A DNA stretch of 12,608 nt from Acinetobacter sp. (lineage in GTDB: Bacteria > Pseudomonadota > Gammaproteobacteria > Pseudomonadales > Moraxellaceae), in the NCBI GenBank assembly GCA_030152605.1, contig JASLJB010000185.1:1-12608 (forward strand), given 5' to 3'. A model generated the notes under the pieces. It was not told where the DNA came from and searched no databases. It was given only the letters and a program-made list of their open reading frames with translations. This document shows, one piece after another, positions 7,196 to 12,608 of the stretch (position 1 is the first letter of the stretch; the number at the start of each line of letters is the position of its first letter). Both the position numbers and the translations under genes were made by a program.

Positions 7196-8605
7196 TTAAG
7201 CTTCAGCAATCTGATCGGATTGCCAGTTAAGTTTTTCATGCAAACGTACCACCTCACCAATAATGGTCAGGGTCGGTGCAGGAATCTGCTCTTGCATGAC
7301 TTTGGCATGAATATCCGCCAAGGTGCCGATCACAATTTTTTGATCTGGCGTGGTGCCTTTGGAGATCAGCGCCACCGGCATATCCGGACGCTGGCCATGC
7401 GCAATCAACTTCTCACAAATGGTTTCCAAGCCCACCAAGCCCATATACAGCACCAAGGTTTGGCGTTCATAGACCAACTCCTGCCACGGCAGTTCCGGTG
7501 AACCTGCTTTGAGGTGCCCCGTCAGAAAGCGGACACTTTGTGCATAGTTGCGATGCGTCAGCGGAATCCCGGCATAGGCTGAACAGCCCGATGCAGCGGT
7601 AATGCCCGGCACCACTTGGAAATTAATCCCTGCTGCACTGAGTTCTTCGATCTCTTCACCACCACGCCCAAAGATAAACGGGTCACCGCCTTTGAGACGA
7701 CAAACGCGTTTGCCTTGTTGGGCATATTGCACCAATAGCGCATTGATGCCTTCTTGGGCCAAGGTGTGTTGATTGCGCGCCTTACCGACATAGACTTTTT
7801 CAGCATCACGGCGGCATAGATCGAGGATCGGCTCAGAGACCAAGCGGTCATAGATCACCACATCGGCTTGTTGCATCAAACGCAAGGCTTTCAGGGTCAG
7901 CAGTTCTGGATCACCCGGCCCTGCACCGACCAAGTAGACTTCACCCTGTGGGGTTTGCCAGTCCTTGAGCGCCTGCTGCATGGTCTGCGCTGCGCGTTCA
8001 TGTTGCTCATGAAAGATTTGTTCACGCAGTGGACCCGCATACAGGTTTTCCCAAAAGATCCGTCGTTGATCTGGGTTTTCAATCTGCTGTTTGACCCGCG
8101 CACGCCATTGACCTGAAAATTCAGCCAACTTGCCCATGCCTTGCGGAACCGCGCTTTCAATTTGGGTACGTAGTTGTCGGGACAGCACTGGTGAGGTGCC
8201 ATTACTGGCGATGGAGATGATCAAAGGTGAACGATCGACGATGGCCGGAAACATAAAACGACAATGCGGTGGATCATCGACACTGTTCACCAGCACATTG
8301 TGGGCTTCACAGTGTTGAAACACCTGCTGATTGACCTGTGCATCATTGCTCGCCGCAATCACCAAACGAAATGCTGACAGCGGATAAGCACCGACACACA
8401 GCGCAGGATCGAACTTGGCTTGAAGATAATGTCCATCATGCTGCTGTAGCAGTTCAAACAGTTGCTCATCGATTTCAGGCGCAACGACATGCAAGACAGC
8501 ACCCGCTCGTTGAAGCAGTAGCGCCTTACGGTAGGCGATTCGCCCCGCGCCGACGATCAAACACGGCTGGCCGTGTAATTTTAATGAAATTGGAAAAATA
8601 TCCAA
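7196..8605 (-). CDS. cysG: Siroheme synthase CysG (trifunctional)
   Basis: Makes siroheme, the cofactor of sulfite and nitrite reductases, from uroporphyrinogen III by two SAM methylations, NAD-dependent oxidation and iron insertion. The 469 residues comprise an N-terminal precorrin-2 dehydrogenase/ferrochelatase domain (about 1-215, NAD loop IVGAGRIAYRKA) and a C-terminal uroporphyrinogen methyltransferase (about 220-460, LVGAGPGDPELLTLKA, CRLKGGDPFIFGRGGEE, VPGITAASGCSAYAGIPLTH). By alignment from memory with the Salmonella/E. coli enzyme, D110 matches Asp104, S134 matches Ser128, and D253, K275 and M388 match Asp248, Lys270 and Met382, so both active sites look intact. The start is TTG (8605), with AAGGA 8 nt upstream and MDIFPI matching the family N-terminus; no ATG fits. 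It lies 84 nt downstream of serS and 15 nt upstream of trmL. Confidence 0.96.
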   Translation of the reverse strand: MDIFPISLKLHGQPCLIVGAGRIAYRKALLLQRAGAVLHVVAPEIDEQLFELLQQHDGHYLQAKFDPALCVGAYPLSAFRLVIAASNDAQVNQQVFQHCEAHNVLVNSVDDPPHCRFMFPAIVDRSPLIISIASNGTSPVLSRQLRTQIESAVPQGMGKLAEFSGQWRARVKQQIENPDQRRIFWENLYAGPLREQIFHEQHERAAQTMQQALKDWQTPQGEVYLVGAGPGDPELLTLKALRLMQQADVVIYDRLVSEPILDLCRRDAEKVYVGKARNQHTLAQEGINALLVQYAQQGKRVCRLKGGDPFIFGRGGEEIEELSAAGINFQVVPGITAASGCSAYAGIPLTHRNYAQSVRFLTGHLKAGSPELPWQELVYERQTLVLYMGLVGLETICEKLIAHGQRPDMPVALISKGTTPDQKIVIGTLADIHAKVMQEQIPAPTLTIIGEVVRLHEKLNWQSDQIAEA

Positions 8606-8636
8606 GAGCTCAATCCTTTAGCATGAACTTAGTGAT

Positions 8637-8660
8637 GAAAACTGCGGACATTGCCGCAGT
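8637..8660 (-). terminator. Weak hairpin between serS and cysG (possible attenuating terminator)
   Basis: On the minus strand ACTGCGG and CCGCAGT form a 7-bp stem with a 6-nt loop, followed by TTTTC. It lies 30 nt past the serS stop. The short T-run suggests partial termination, which could set cysG-trmL expression below serS. Function is inference. Confidence 0.5.
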
Positions 8661-8689
8661 ATTCATTCAGTCAGAAATCAATGATTCGC

Positions 8690-9961
8690 TTAGTCTATCG
8701 CTTCAACGCCACCCATATATGGACGTAGGATGGCAGGTACTTCGATTGATCCATCTGCGCGTTGATAGTTTTCCATCACCGCCAACAAGGTACGACCCAC
8801 CGCTAAACCTGAACCGTTCAAAGTATGTACCAATTCAAGTTTTTTGCCATCTGCACGATAACGTGCTTTGAGGCGACGCGCTTGGAAGTCACCCATGTTA
8901 GAACATGATGAAATTTCACGATAAGTGTTTTGACTTGGCACCCAAACTTCGAGGTCATAGGTCTTGAGCGCACTAAAACCGAGATCACCACCACACAATA
9001 CCACTTTGCGATATGGCAGGCCGAGCGCTTGCAGGATATATTCTGCATGACCAGTCAAGTCTTCGAGTGCTTGCATCGAATCTTCAGGTTTGACGATTTG
9101 CACCATTTCAACTTTGTCGAACTGATGTTGGCGGATCAAACCACGGGTATCACGACCATAAGAACCTGCTTCACTGCGGAAACATGGGGTATGCGCGGTA
9201 TATTTCAGTGGTAAACGATCGGCGTCAATGATTTCATCACGCACAAAGTTGGTGACTGGCACTTCTGCGGTTGGGATCAGATAGTAGCTCTTTTCGCCTT
9301 CAATCTTGAATAAATCTTCTTCAAATTTCGGCAACTGACCTGTACCACGTAGTGATTCAGCATTGACCAAATACGGCACATAAGCTTCGGTATAACCATG
9401 CTTCAGCGTATGCGTATCTAGCATAAACTGGGTTAAAGCACGCTGTAGACGCGCCAATGGACCTTTGAGTACGCTAAAACGTGAACCGGTCAGTTTACTT
9501 GCTGTTTCAAACTCAAGACCGCCCATCCATTCACCGAGGTCGGTGTGGTCTTTGATTTCAAAGTCAAATTCGCGTGGTGTGCCCCATTTTGACACCTCAA
9601 TATTATCCGCTTCGTCTTTACCTTCAGGCACAGACTCATGTGGAATATTCGGGATGTTGAGCATTTTGGTTTCAAGTTCAGTTTGCAAGTCATTTAACTG
9701 TGCTTCTGCCACTTTGATTTCATCGCCAATCGCCGACATACGTGCCATCAATTCAGATGCGTCGCCGCCGGATTTTTTAATTTGACCGACTTGTTTGGCG
9801 CCCGAATTACGTTCTGCCTGCAAATCTTCGGTTTTGGATTGGATCGCTTTACGACGCGCTTCTAAATCTGCCCATTCTGCGACATTAAGTTGAATGCCAC
9901 GTTTGGCAAAAGCTGCATTGACAGCATCAATATTATTTCTAAGTAATTTCGGGTCAATCAT
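8690..9961 (-). CDS. serS: Seryl-tRNA synthetase SerRS
   Basis: Class II aminoacyl-tRNA synthetase that charges tRNA-Ser (and tRNA-Sec where present) with serine. From the ATG at 9961 it has 423 residues and begins MIDPKLLRN, like other bacterial SerRS. An in-frame TTG at 9967 would add two residues and is unlikely. Residues about 27-105 are the helical coiled-coil arm that grips the long variable arm of tRNA-Ser. TAEVP (231-235) is the serine-binding loop, FRSEAGSYGRDTRGLIRQHQ (261-280) is motif 2, and GSGLAVGRTLLAVMENYQ (383-400) is motif 3 with the ATP-binding arginine. No strong ribosome binding site is visible. The upstream region has two candidate -10 elements and a palindrome. A weak hairpin separates it from cysG. 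Confidence 0.97.
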   Translation of the reverse strand: MIDPKLLRNNIDAVNAAFAKRGIQLNVAEWADLEARRKAIQSKTEDLQAERNSGAKQVGQIKKSGGDASELMARMSAIGDEIKVAEAQLNDLQTELETKMLNIPNIPHESVPEGKDEADNIEVSKWGTPREFDFEIKDHTDLGEWMGGLEFETASKLTGSRFSVLKGPLARLQRALTQFMLDTHTLKHGYTEAYVPYLVNAESLRGTGQLPKFEEDLFKIEGEKSYYLIPTAEVPVTNFVRDEIIDADRLPLKYTAHTPCFRSEAGSYGRDTRGLIRQHQFDKVEMVQIVKPEDSMQALEDLTGHAEYILQALGLPYRKVVLCGGDLGFSALKTYDLEVWVPSQNTYREISSCSNMGDFQARRLKARYRADGKKLELVHTLNGSGLAVGRTLLAVMENYQRADGSIEVPAILRPYMGGVEAID

Positions 9962-9986
9962 AGTCAATCTATATCAGAAAAAAACT

Positions 9987-10024
9987 AAATATAGTGTAAG
10001 CGCTTCACTCTAAAAAATATAGTG
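9987..10024 (-). promoter_or_regulatory. serS upstream region: duplicated -10-like motif and a palindrome
   Basis: The 10-mer AAATATAGTG (+ strand) occurs at 9987-9996 and again at 10015-10024. On the minus strand each copy reads CACTATATTT and contains a TATATT -10 candidate (at 9988-9993 and 10016-10021). The proximal copy would give a leader of about 20 nt. Between them lies the near-perfect palindrome AGTG-T-AAGCGCTT-CACT (9993-10009), directly upstream of the proximal -10, where an operator or activator would sit. Neither -10 has a good -35. The motifs are seen directly; regulation is inference. Confidence 0.4.
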
Positions 10025-10051
10025 ATCTGACACATCCTGACTAAATTGCGC

Positions 10052-10113
10052 GAGGCTGCGGTGAAATCCACGGCAGCCTCACTCAGCAAACTACCTGTCC
10101 TCGGAAAGACAGG
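10052..10113. other. Two hairpin-capable inverted repeats downstream of the DUF3298 gene
   Basis: GAGGCTGC (10052-10059) pairs with GCAGCCTC (10073-10080), and the stem continues past a G-G mismatch as GTG/CAC around an AAATC loop. A second repeat, CCTGTC/GACAGG, spans 10094-10113 with an 8-nt loop. Neither is followed by a clear T-run, although ATTT follows about 6 nt after the first on the minus strand. They may act as a poor terminator or 3'-end protector for the DUF3298 transcript. Confidence 0.45.
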
Positions 10114-10124
10114 CCTGACTCGAT

Positions 10125-10180
10125 TTACGTATCTGGGTTCACGTGTCTTAGCTCACGTATCTGAGCTCACGCGCCTTGGC
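10125..10180. repeat. Four tandem degenerate 14-bp repeats just past the DUF3298 stop codon
   Basis: Four head-to-tail 14-bp units lie at 10125-10138, 10139-10152, 10153-10166 and 10167-10180, with + strand consensus TCACGTATCTGAGC. The third is closest to consensus and the first and fourth are the most diverged. The array ends 5 nt from the stop codon of the minus-strand gene. GCTCA/TGAGC within it (10151-10166) can form a small hairpin. It is not CRISPR-like, having no spacers. Confidence 0.7.
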
Positions 10181-10185
10181 TTGCT

Positions 10186-11112
10186 TTATGGAGTGGCATT
10201 TTTTGGCAGACTCGGCAAATATTCTGCTTTCACAAATTTTTCCGCATCGATATAGGACAAGGTCAACTCTGGCATACCCTCAGCATAAGACGCCAACTCA
10301 TACAGGGGATAAACAAACACGATGCCATTTACACCGTAATAATAGTTATCACTGAGTTGTAGCTTAGCCGCTTCAATTTGATGATCTTGCAACCACGTTG
10401 AGTTCTCCTCGTACAACTGCTGAATCAGTTTGGCTTCCACATTGGGTTTTAACAGATCAGAGAGGGCAATTTTTTTCTGATTTTTTAAGTCAAAATGCAC
10501 ATATTCATTGTGTGACATACCGTGTGCAGCACCCGCCGCATAGATATAGGTCGACATTTCAAAGCTGGCCAAGTTGTAGTTCTGCCCGAGATAACGCACA
10601 TGTACTAAACTTTCACCGATCCCCATCGGATGCTCTGTTTTCAACTCAGCAGCTTGACTCGCAGGCACAGCAGATGCTGACGTTGCAATATCACTTGCTG
10701 CGGTGGCTTGACTTGCAGGCTGCGATGCTGCTGGCGTTGCCGCTGTTGTAGTAAAGGCATTGGGGAGATCGGTCTTGATGCGTTTTAGAAAATAAGCATC
10801 GATCCACGGCAGATTGGTCTGCACAGTTTGTAAATCATAATTGGTGCATTCAGACTCATCACAAAACTGTTTTTTGGCACCCTCCACTGCAACCACGTTG
10901 GCTTGAATCAGCGCCACAGTGCCAACTGCAGTTTGAGTTTGGGTTGAGGCTTGATCAGGGTCTGATTTTTTTTGACAAGCACCCAACAGTAACGCCACGC
11001 TACACAGGGCAAGCACAGCGTAGCGACTTTTGTGCATCGCTTGCGGCATACTTGAGCCTGTGGATAGAGGCATAGATAGACTCACCTTCTGATCGCTATG
11101 CTGCTTCTTCAT
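10186..11112 (-). CDS. DUF3298 (RsiV-like) domain lipoprotein
   Basis: Predicted membrane-anchored lipoprotein of 308 residues. A hydrophobic segment (about 31-45) ends in the lipobox LLGAC (42-46), so Cys46 should be lipidated. A mature N-terminal region, which may correspond to the domain usually paired with DUF3298, contains C84 and C89, a possible periplasmic disulfide. A low-complexity Ala/Ser/Thr/Gln/Pro linker (about 121-158) follows, then a C-terminal DUF3298 domain (about 185-300) with YIYAAGAAHGMSHNEYVHFD and SYAEGMPELTLSYIDAEKF. In Bacillus, RsiV with this domain binds lysozyme; no such role is established here. Starts: ATG 11112 has AGGGGA upstream but gives an unusually long signal region, whereas ATG 11073 (residue 14) has a good AAGGTGAG site and may be the true start. 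The linker contains an 18-residue duplication. The gene lies between lolA and serS. Confidence 0.8.
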   Translation of the reverse strand: MKKQHSDQKVSLSMPLSTGSSMPQAMHKSRYAVLALCSVALLLGACQKKSDPDQASTQTQTAVGTVALIQANVVAVEGAKKQFCDESECTNYDLQTVQTNLPWIDAYFLKRIKTDLPNAFTTTAATPAASQPASQATAASDIATSASAVPASQAAELKTEHPMGIGESLVHVRYLGQNYNLASFEMSTYIYAAGAAHGMSHNEYVHFDLKNQKKIALSDLLKPNVEAKLIQQLYEENSTWLQDHQIEAAKLQLSDNYYYGVNGIVFVYPLYELASYAEGMPELTLSYIDAEKFVKAEYLPSLPKNATP

Positions 11113-11142
11113 CTCGAAATTCCCCTTATGCTTTCATACGTT

Positions 11143-11179
11143 ATGCTCAGCATCATACAAAGCTGCCGCAGCGATTGAA
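11143..11179 (-). promoter_or_regulatory. Candidate promoter of the DUF3298 gene
   Basis: On the minus strand TTCAAT (11174-11179) and TATGAT (11152-11157) are 16 nt apart and would start transcription about 33 nt before the ATG at 11112. The spacer contains the perfect palindrome GCTGC-C-GCAGC (11162-11172), and ATGCT-C-AGCAT (11143-11153) overlaps the -10. The -35 is only a 3/6 match. Confidence 0.33.
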
Positions 11180-11269
11180 ATTAGAATATGTATCTCAATC
11201 ACTTGACTGCCGTGCATGATCATTTTGCAACAGCGCGTTGCTGCCCAATCCCACGCCACCTAAAACGCG

Positions 11270-11294
11270 AAAAGACAGCCTTGTGGCTGTCTTT
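11270..11294 (-). terminator. Rho-independent terminator of lolA
   Basis: AAAGACAGCC (11271-11280) pairs with GGCTGTCTTT (11285-11294) around a 4-nt loop. Read on the minus strand it is followed by T, then CGCG, then a second TTTT. It lies 68 nt beyond the lolA stop, upstream of the DUF3298 promoter region. Confidence 0.78.
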
Positions 11295-11342
11295 GCTGTT
11301 CATCGCGTCAGTGTGCTCAACATTCACCTATCAGGCGCAAGC

Positions 11343-11373
11343 CTTACTGTTCAATCAATGCTTACTGTTCAAT
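11343..11373 (-). repeat. Short tandem duplication across the lolA stop codon
   Basis: The 13-mer ATTGAACAGTAAG (minus strand) occurs twice, 18 nt apart (11361-11373 and 11343-11355). The offset is a multiple of three, so the copy repeats the last LolA codons and stop in the same frame (I-E-Q-stop, then A-L-I-E-Q-stop). This looks like an old tandem duplication of the gene's end. Confidence 0.7.
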
Positions 11374-12057
11374 AATGTCGGTGCCTTTAGGCGGCGTAAA
11401 GTTGAATGTGCTGGCTGGAATACTTGGATTCACTTTGACATTCTTGAAACGCACGCTGGTGGTTTGACCCAATGAATCTTGTAGGATCATCAAACTCGGT
11501 GCTTTGTTGGCGCCAAAACTAATGGTCAAGTTTTGAAAAGCCGCTTCTTTGTTACGTGGATATAACGTGTAATAGGTTTTGGTCTGATCCGGCTGAGTCA
11601 CGCGATAGGCTTGCATGATCTGATTGGTGTTGCCTGAAAGCAACAGTGCCGGCGTGTTGGCGACTTGATCATCTAGGCTTTGACGCACAGCTTGTTGTAG
11701 ATCCGGATCATAGATCCAGACTGTTTTGCCTGTGGTCACGATGGTTTGCTTGGCTGGGGTCTTGGTCTCCCAGTAGAACTTGCCCGGACGCTCAACCTTC
11801 ATCTCACCAATAAAGGTCTGATTCATATGCTGCGCAGCCAAATTTTTCTGCTGAGGTGCTTTACTTGGATTGGTGACTTTGGTGCTTTGCTCAAATTGAG
11901 CCGATAAACTTTTGATATTGCTTAGTTGACTGACCAGGTTTTTGGTCGCTTGCTGTTCAGATGCAGCAGTCGCCGCAAACACGGTCGTGCTCATCGCAGG
12001 CATCAACATCGCGGTACCCAAAACAGAGACTGAGAGTGTTTTAAACAACGTATTCAT
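11362..12057 (-). CDS. lolA: Outer-membrane lipoprotein carrier protein LolA
   Basis: Periplasmic chaperone that takes mature lipoproteins from the LolCDE ABC transporter and hands them to LolB at the outer membrane. The protein has 231 residues. An N-terminal signal peptide (about 1-28, basic K6, hydrophobic core, VFA before the likely cleavage) is followed by the LolA beta-barrel fold: LSNIKSLSAQFEQST (about 45-59), the conserved MKVERPGKFYWE strand pair (about 86-97) and VWIYDPDLQQAV (about 113-124), ending TFNFTPPKGTDII. It is longer than E. coli LolA (about 203), partly from a Gln/Asn/Lys-rich insert near residues 62-80. The ATG is preceded by AGGGG about 9 nt upstream. A candidate promoter lies at 12115-12142 and a terminator follows, so it is probably monocistronic. 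Confidence 0.94.
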   Translation of the reverse strand: MNTLFKTLSVSVLGTAMLMPAMSTTVFAATAASEQQATKNLVSQLSNIKSLSAQFEQSTKVTNPSKAPQQKNLAAQHMNQTFIGEMKVERPGKFYWETKTPAKQTIVTTGKTVWIYDPDLQQAVRQSLDDQVANTPALLLSGNTNQIMQAYRVTQPDQTKTYYTLYPRNKEAAFQNLTISFGANKAPSLMILQDSLGQTTSVRFKNVKVNPSIPASTFNFTPPKGTDIIEQ

Positions 12058-12114
12058 AAATAAACCCCTAAGCTTAAATAAAGTTTTACAGCGCTAAATT
12101 TAGATCCATCTTAA

Positions 12115-12142
12115 ACTATATTTTGCTGCTAATAATTGGGAA
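12115..12142 (-). promoter_or_regulatory. Candidate lolA promoter
   Basis: On the minus strand TTCCCA (12137-12142, 4/6) and TATAGT (12115-12120, 5/6) are separated by 16 nt. They would start transcription about 50 nt before the lolA ATG. This is the best sigma-70-like pair I found in the 250-nt gap between rpmA and lolA, which otherwise holds only the rpmA terminator. Confidence 0.45.
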
Positions 12143-12246
12143 TATAAGCAGTTTTGTATTGTTATACCTTCAATCTGTTGAAGTTTCTCCATCATCATGA
12201 AGTGTCTCGCAGGTTTAGCGATTTGCAGATCAAACAAATTTTGTGC

Positions 12247-12278
12247 AAAAAAAAGCCCACGCAATGTGGGCTCCTTTT
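12247..12278 (-). terminator. Rho-independent terminator of the rplU-rpmA operon
   Basis: AGCCCAC (12254-12260) pairs with GTGGGCT (12266-12272) around a 5-nt loop. On the minus strand an eight-base T-run follows, about 35-60 nt beyond the rpmA stop. A T-run on the + side also makes it potentially bidirectional. Confidence 0.92.
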
Positions 12279-12307
12279 TTGCTAAAACGTATTCGGTTCG
12301 TGAGAAC

Positions 12308-12565
12308 TTATACAGTTTCAACAGATACGTAGCGACGGCCAAATTGACCTTTCACTTCGAATTTGATCACGCCATCAGCAGTCGCGAACAAAGTATGGTC
12401 ACGGCCCATACCTACGTTTGGACCTGCATGGAACTCAGTTCCACGCTGACGAACGATGATGTTACCCGCAGTCACAGCTTGACCACCGTACATCTTAACA
12501 CCTAGCATTTTTGGGTTTGAATCACGACCATTTCGTGTCGAACCACCGGCTTTCTTGTGAGCCAT
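12308..12565 (-). CDS. rpmA: 50S ribosomal protein L27
   Basis: Large-subunit ribosomal protein whose N-terminal tail reaches the peptidyl-transferase centre. The 85 residues are the usual size, opening MAHKKAGGSTRNGRDSNPK with the conserved GVKMYGGQAV, NIIVRQRGT and GPNVGMGRDHTLFA segments. The Met-Ala-His start shows the standard form without the cleaved N-terminal extension known from Firmicutes. The ATG has a strong GAGGAG ribosome binding site. It lies 18 nt downstream of the rplU stop, the conserved rplU-rpmA pair, and ends in a strong terminator. Confidence 0.98.
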   Translation of the reverse strand: MAHKKAGGSTRNGRDSNPKMLGVKMYGGQAVTAGNIIVRQRGTEFHAGPNVGMGRDHTLFATADGVIKFEVKGQFGRRYVSVETV

Positions 12566-12583
12566 GTCTCTTACTCCTCGTAA

Positions 12584-12608
12584 TTAGCCTGCAATCGTCG
12601 TAATTTTC
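12584..12608 (-). CDS. rplU: 50S ribosomal protein L21, C-terminal end only
   Basis: Reading the minus strand from the window edge gives the final residues KITTIAG and a TAA stop at 12584-12586. This matches the typical L21 C-terminus (E. coli ends VKITGISA) and sits 18 nt before rpmA, exactly where rplU is expected. Only seven codons plus stop are visible, so the call rests on position and this short tail. Confidence 0.8.

Noticed and set aside
7091..7501. Plus-strand open frame of 136 codons across the trmL-cysG junction
   Set aside because: Antisense to both conserved genes, with no family resemblance.
8338..8871. Plus-strand open frame of 177 codons over the cysG start and serS end
   Set aside because: Overlaps two well-supported genes on the opposite strand, has no recognisable domain, and begins inside cysG without a ribosome binding site.
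10125..10180. Possible CRISPR array
   Set aside because: The 14-bp units abut with no spacers and there are no cas genes.
10046..10255. Plus-strand 69-codon frame through the repeat array
   Set aside because: It lies over hairpins and repeats and the end of a real minus-strand gene; no homology or ribosome binding site.
11188..11475. Plus-strand 95-codon frame between the DUF3298 gene and lolA
   Set aside because: It contains the lolA terminator and runs antisense into lolA; no ribosome binding site or domain.
12100..12342. Minus-strand 80-codon frame overlapping the rpmA end and the lolA promoter
   Set aside because: It spans the rpmA terminator and overlaps rpmA out of frame; probably chance in AT-rich sequence.
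1..12608. Defence system, prophage, insertion sequence or integrated element
   Set aside because: Every long gene is a recognisable housekeeping or metabolic family. I saw no transposase, integrase, terminal inverted repeats or tRNA-associated attachment site.

Overview
The window looks like a core chromosomal segment of a gammaproteobacterium of the Acinetobacter/Moraxellaceae type. This rests on protein-level resemblance (RpoD, SerRS, LolA, L27, and an L21 C-terminus ending KITTIAG) and on gene content. It is inference from sequence, not a database match. I see no insertion sequence, prophage, CRISPR array, tRNA or rRNA, and no clear sign of recent transfer. Nearly everything is housekeeping or ordinary metabolism.

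Layout. The left half (1-6543) is all on the + strand. It holds the 3' nine-tenths of rpoD, a DUF493/YbeD protein, lipB, an SCP2-domain protein coupled to an iron-dependent alcohol dehydrogenase, and a PuuP-like APC permease. Strong hairpin/T-tract terminators follow rpoD, the DUF493 gene, the dehydrogenase and the permease, so these are several short transcription units. No terminator is visible between lipB and the SCP2 gene. The right half (6701-12608) is all on the - strand. Read in the direction of transcription it is rplU (last codons only), rpmA, lolA, a DUF3298/RsiV-like lipoprotein, serS, cysG and trmL. The two halves converge on a bidirectional terminator at 6591-6615.

How the genes relate. 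RpoD is the primary sigma factor. LipB moves octanoyl groups from acyl-ACP to lipoate-dependent enzymes and keeps its common DUF493 neighbour, but lipA is not here. The SCP2 protein and the Fe-ADH are one nucleotide apart and probably work together on a hydrophobic alcohol or aldehyde. CysG (siroheme) and TrmL (tRNA wobble methylation) are 15 nt apart and both use non-ATG starts. LolA ferries lipoproteins across the periplasm, and the neighbouring DUF3298 protein carries a lipobox, so it is a potential Lol client. The order lolA-X-serS recalls the E. coli order lolA-rarA-serS, with a different gene in the middle.

There is no obvious new system. The most unusual signals are small. Short degenerate tandem repeats sit exactly at or just past the stop codons of three minus-strand genes (trmL, the DUF3298 gene and lolA). 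A 54-bp internal duplication lies in the linker of the DUF3298 lipoprotein. A palindrome and a duplicated -10-like motif lie upstream of serS. The permease and DUF3298 start codons are also open to question.
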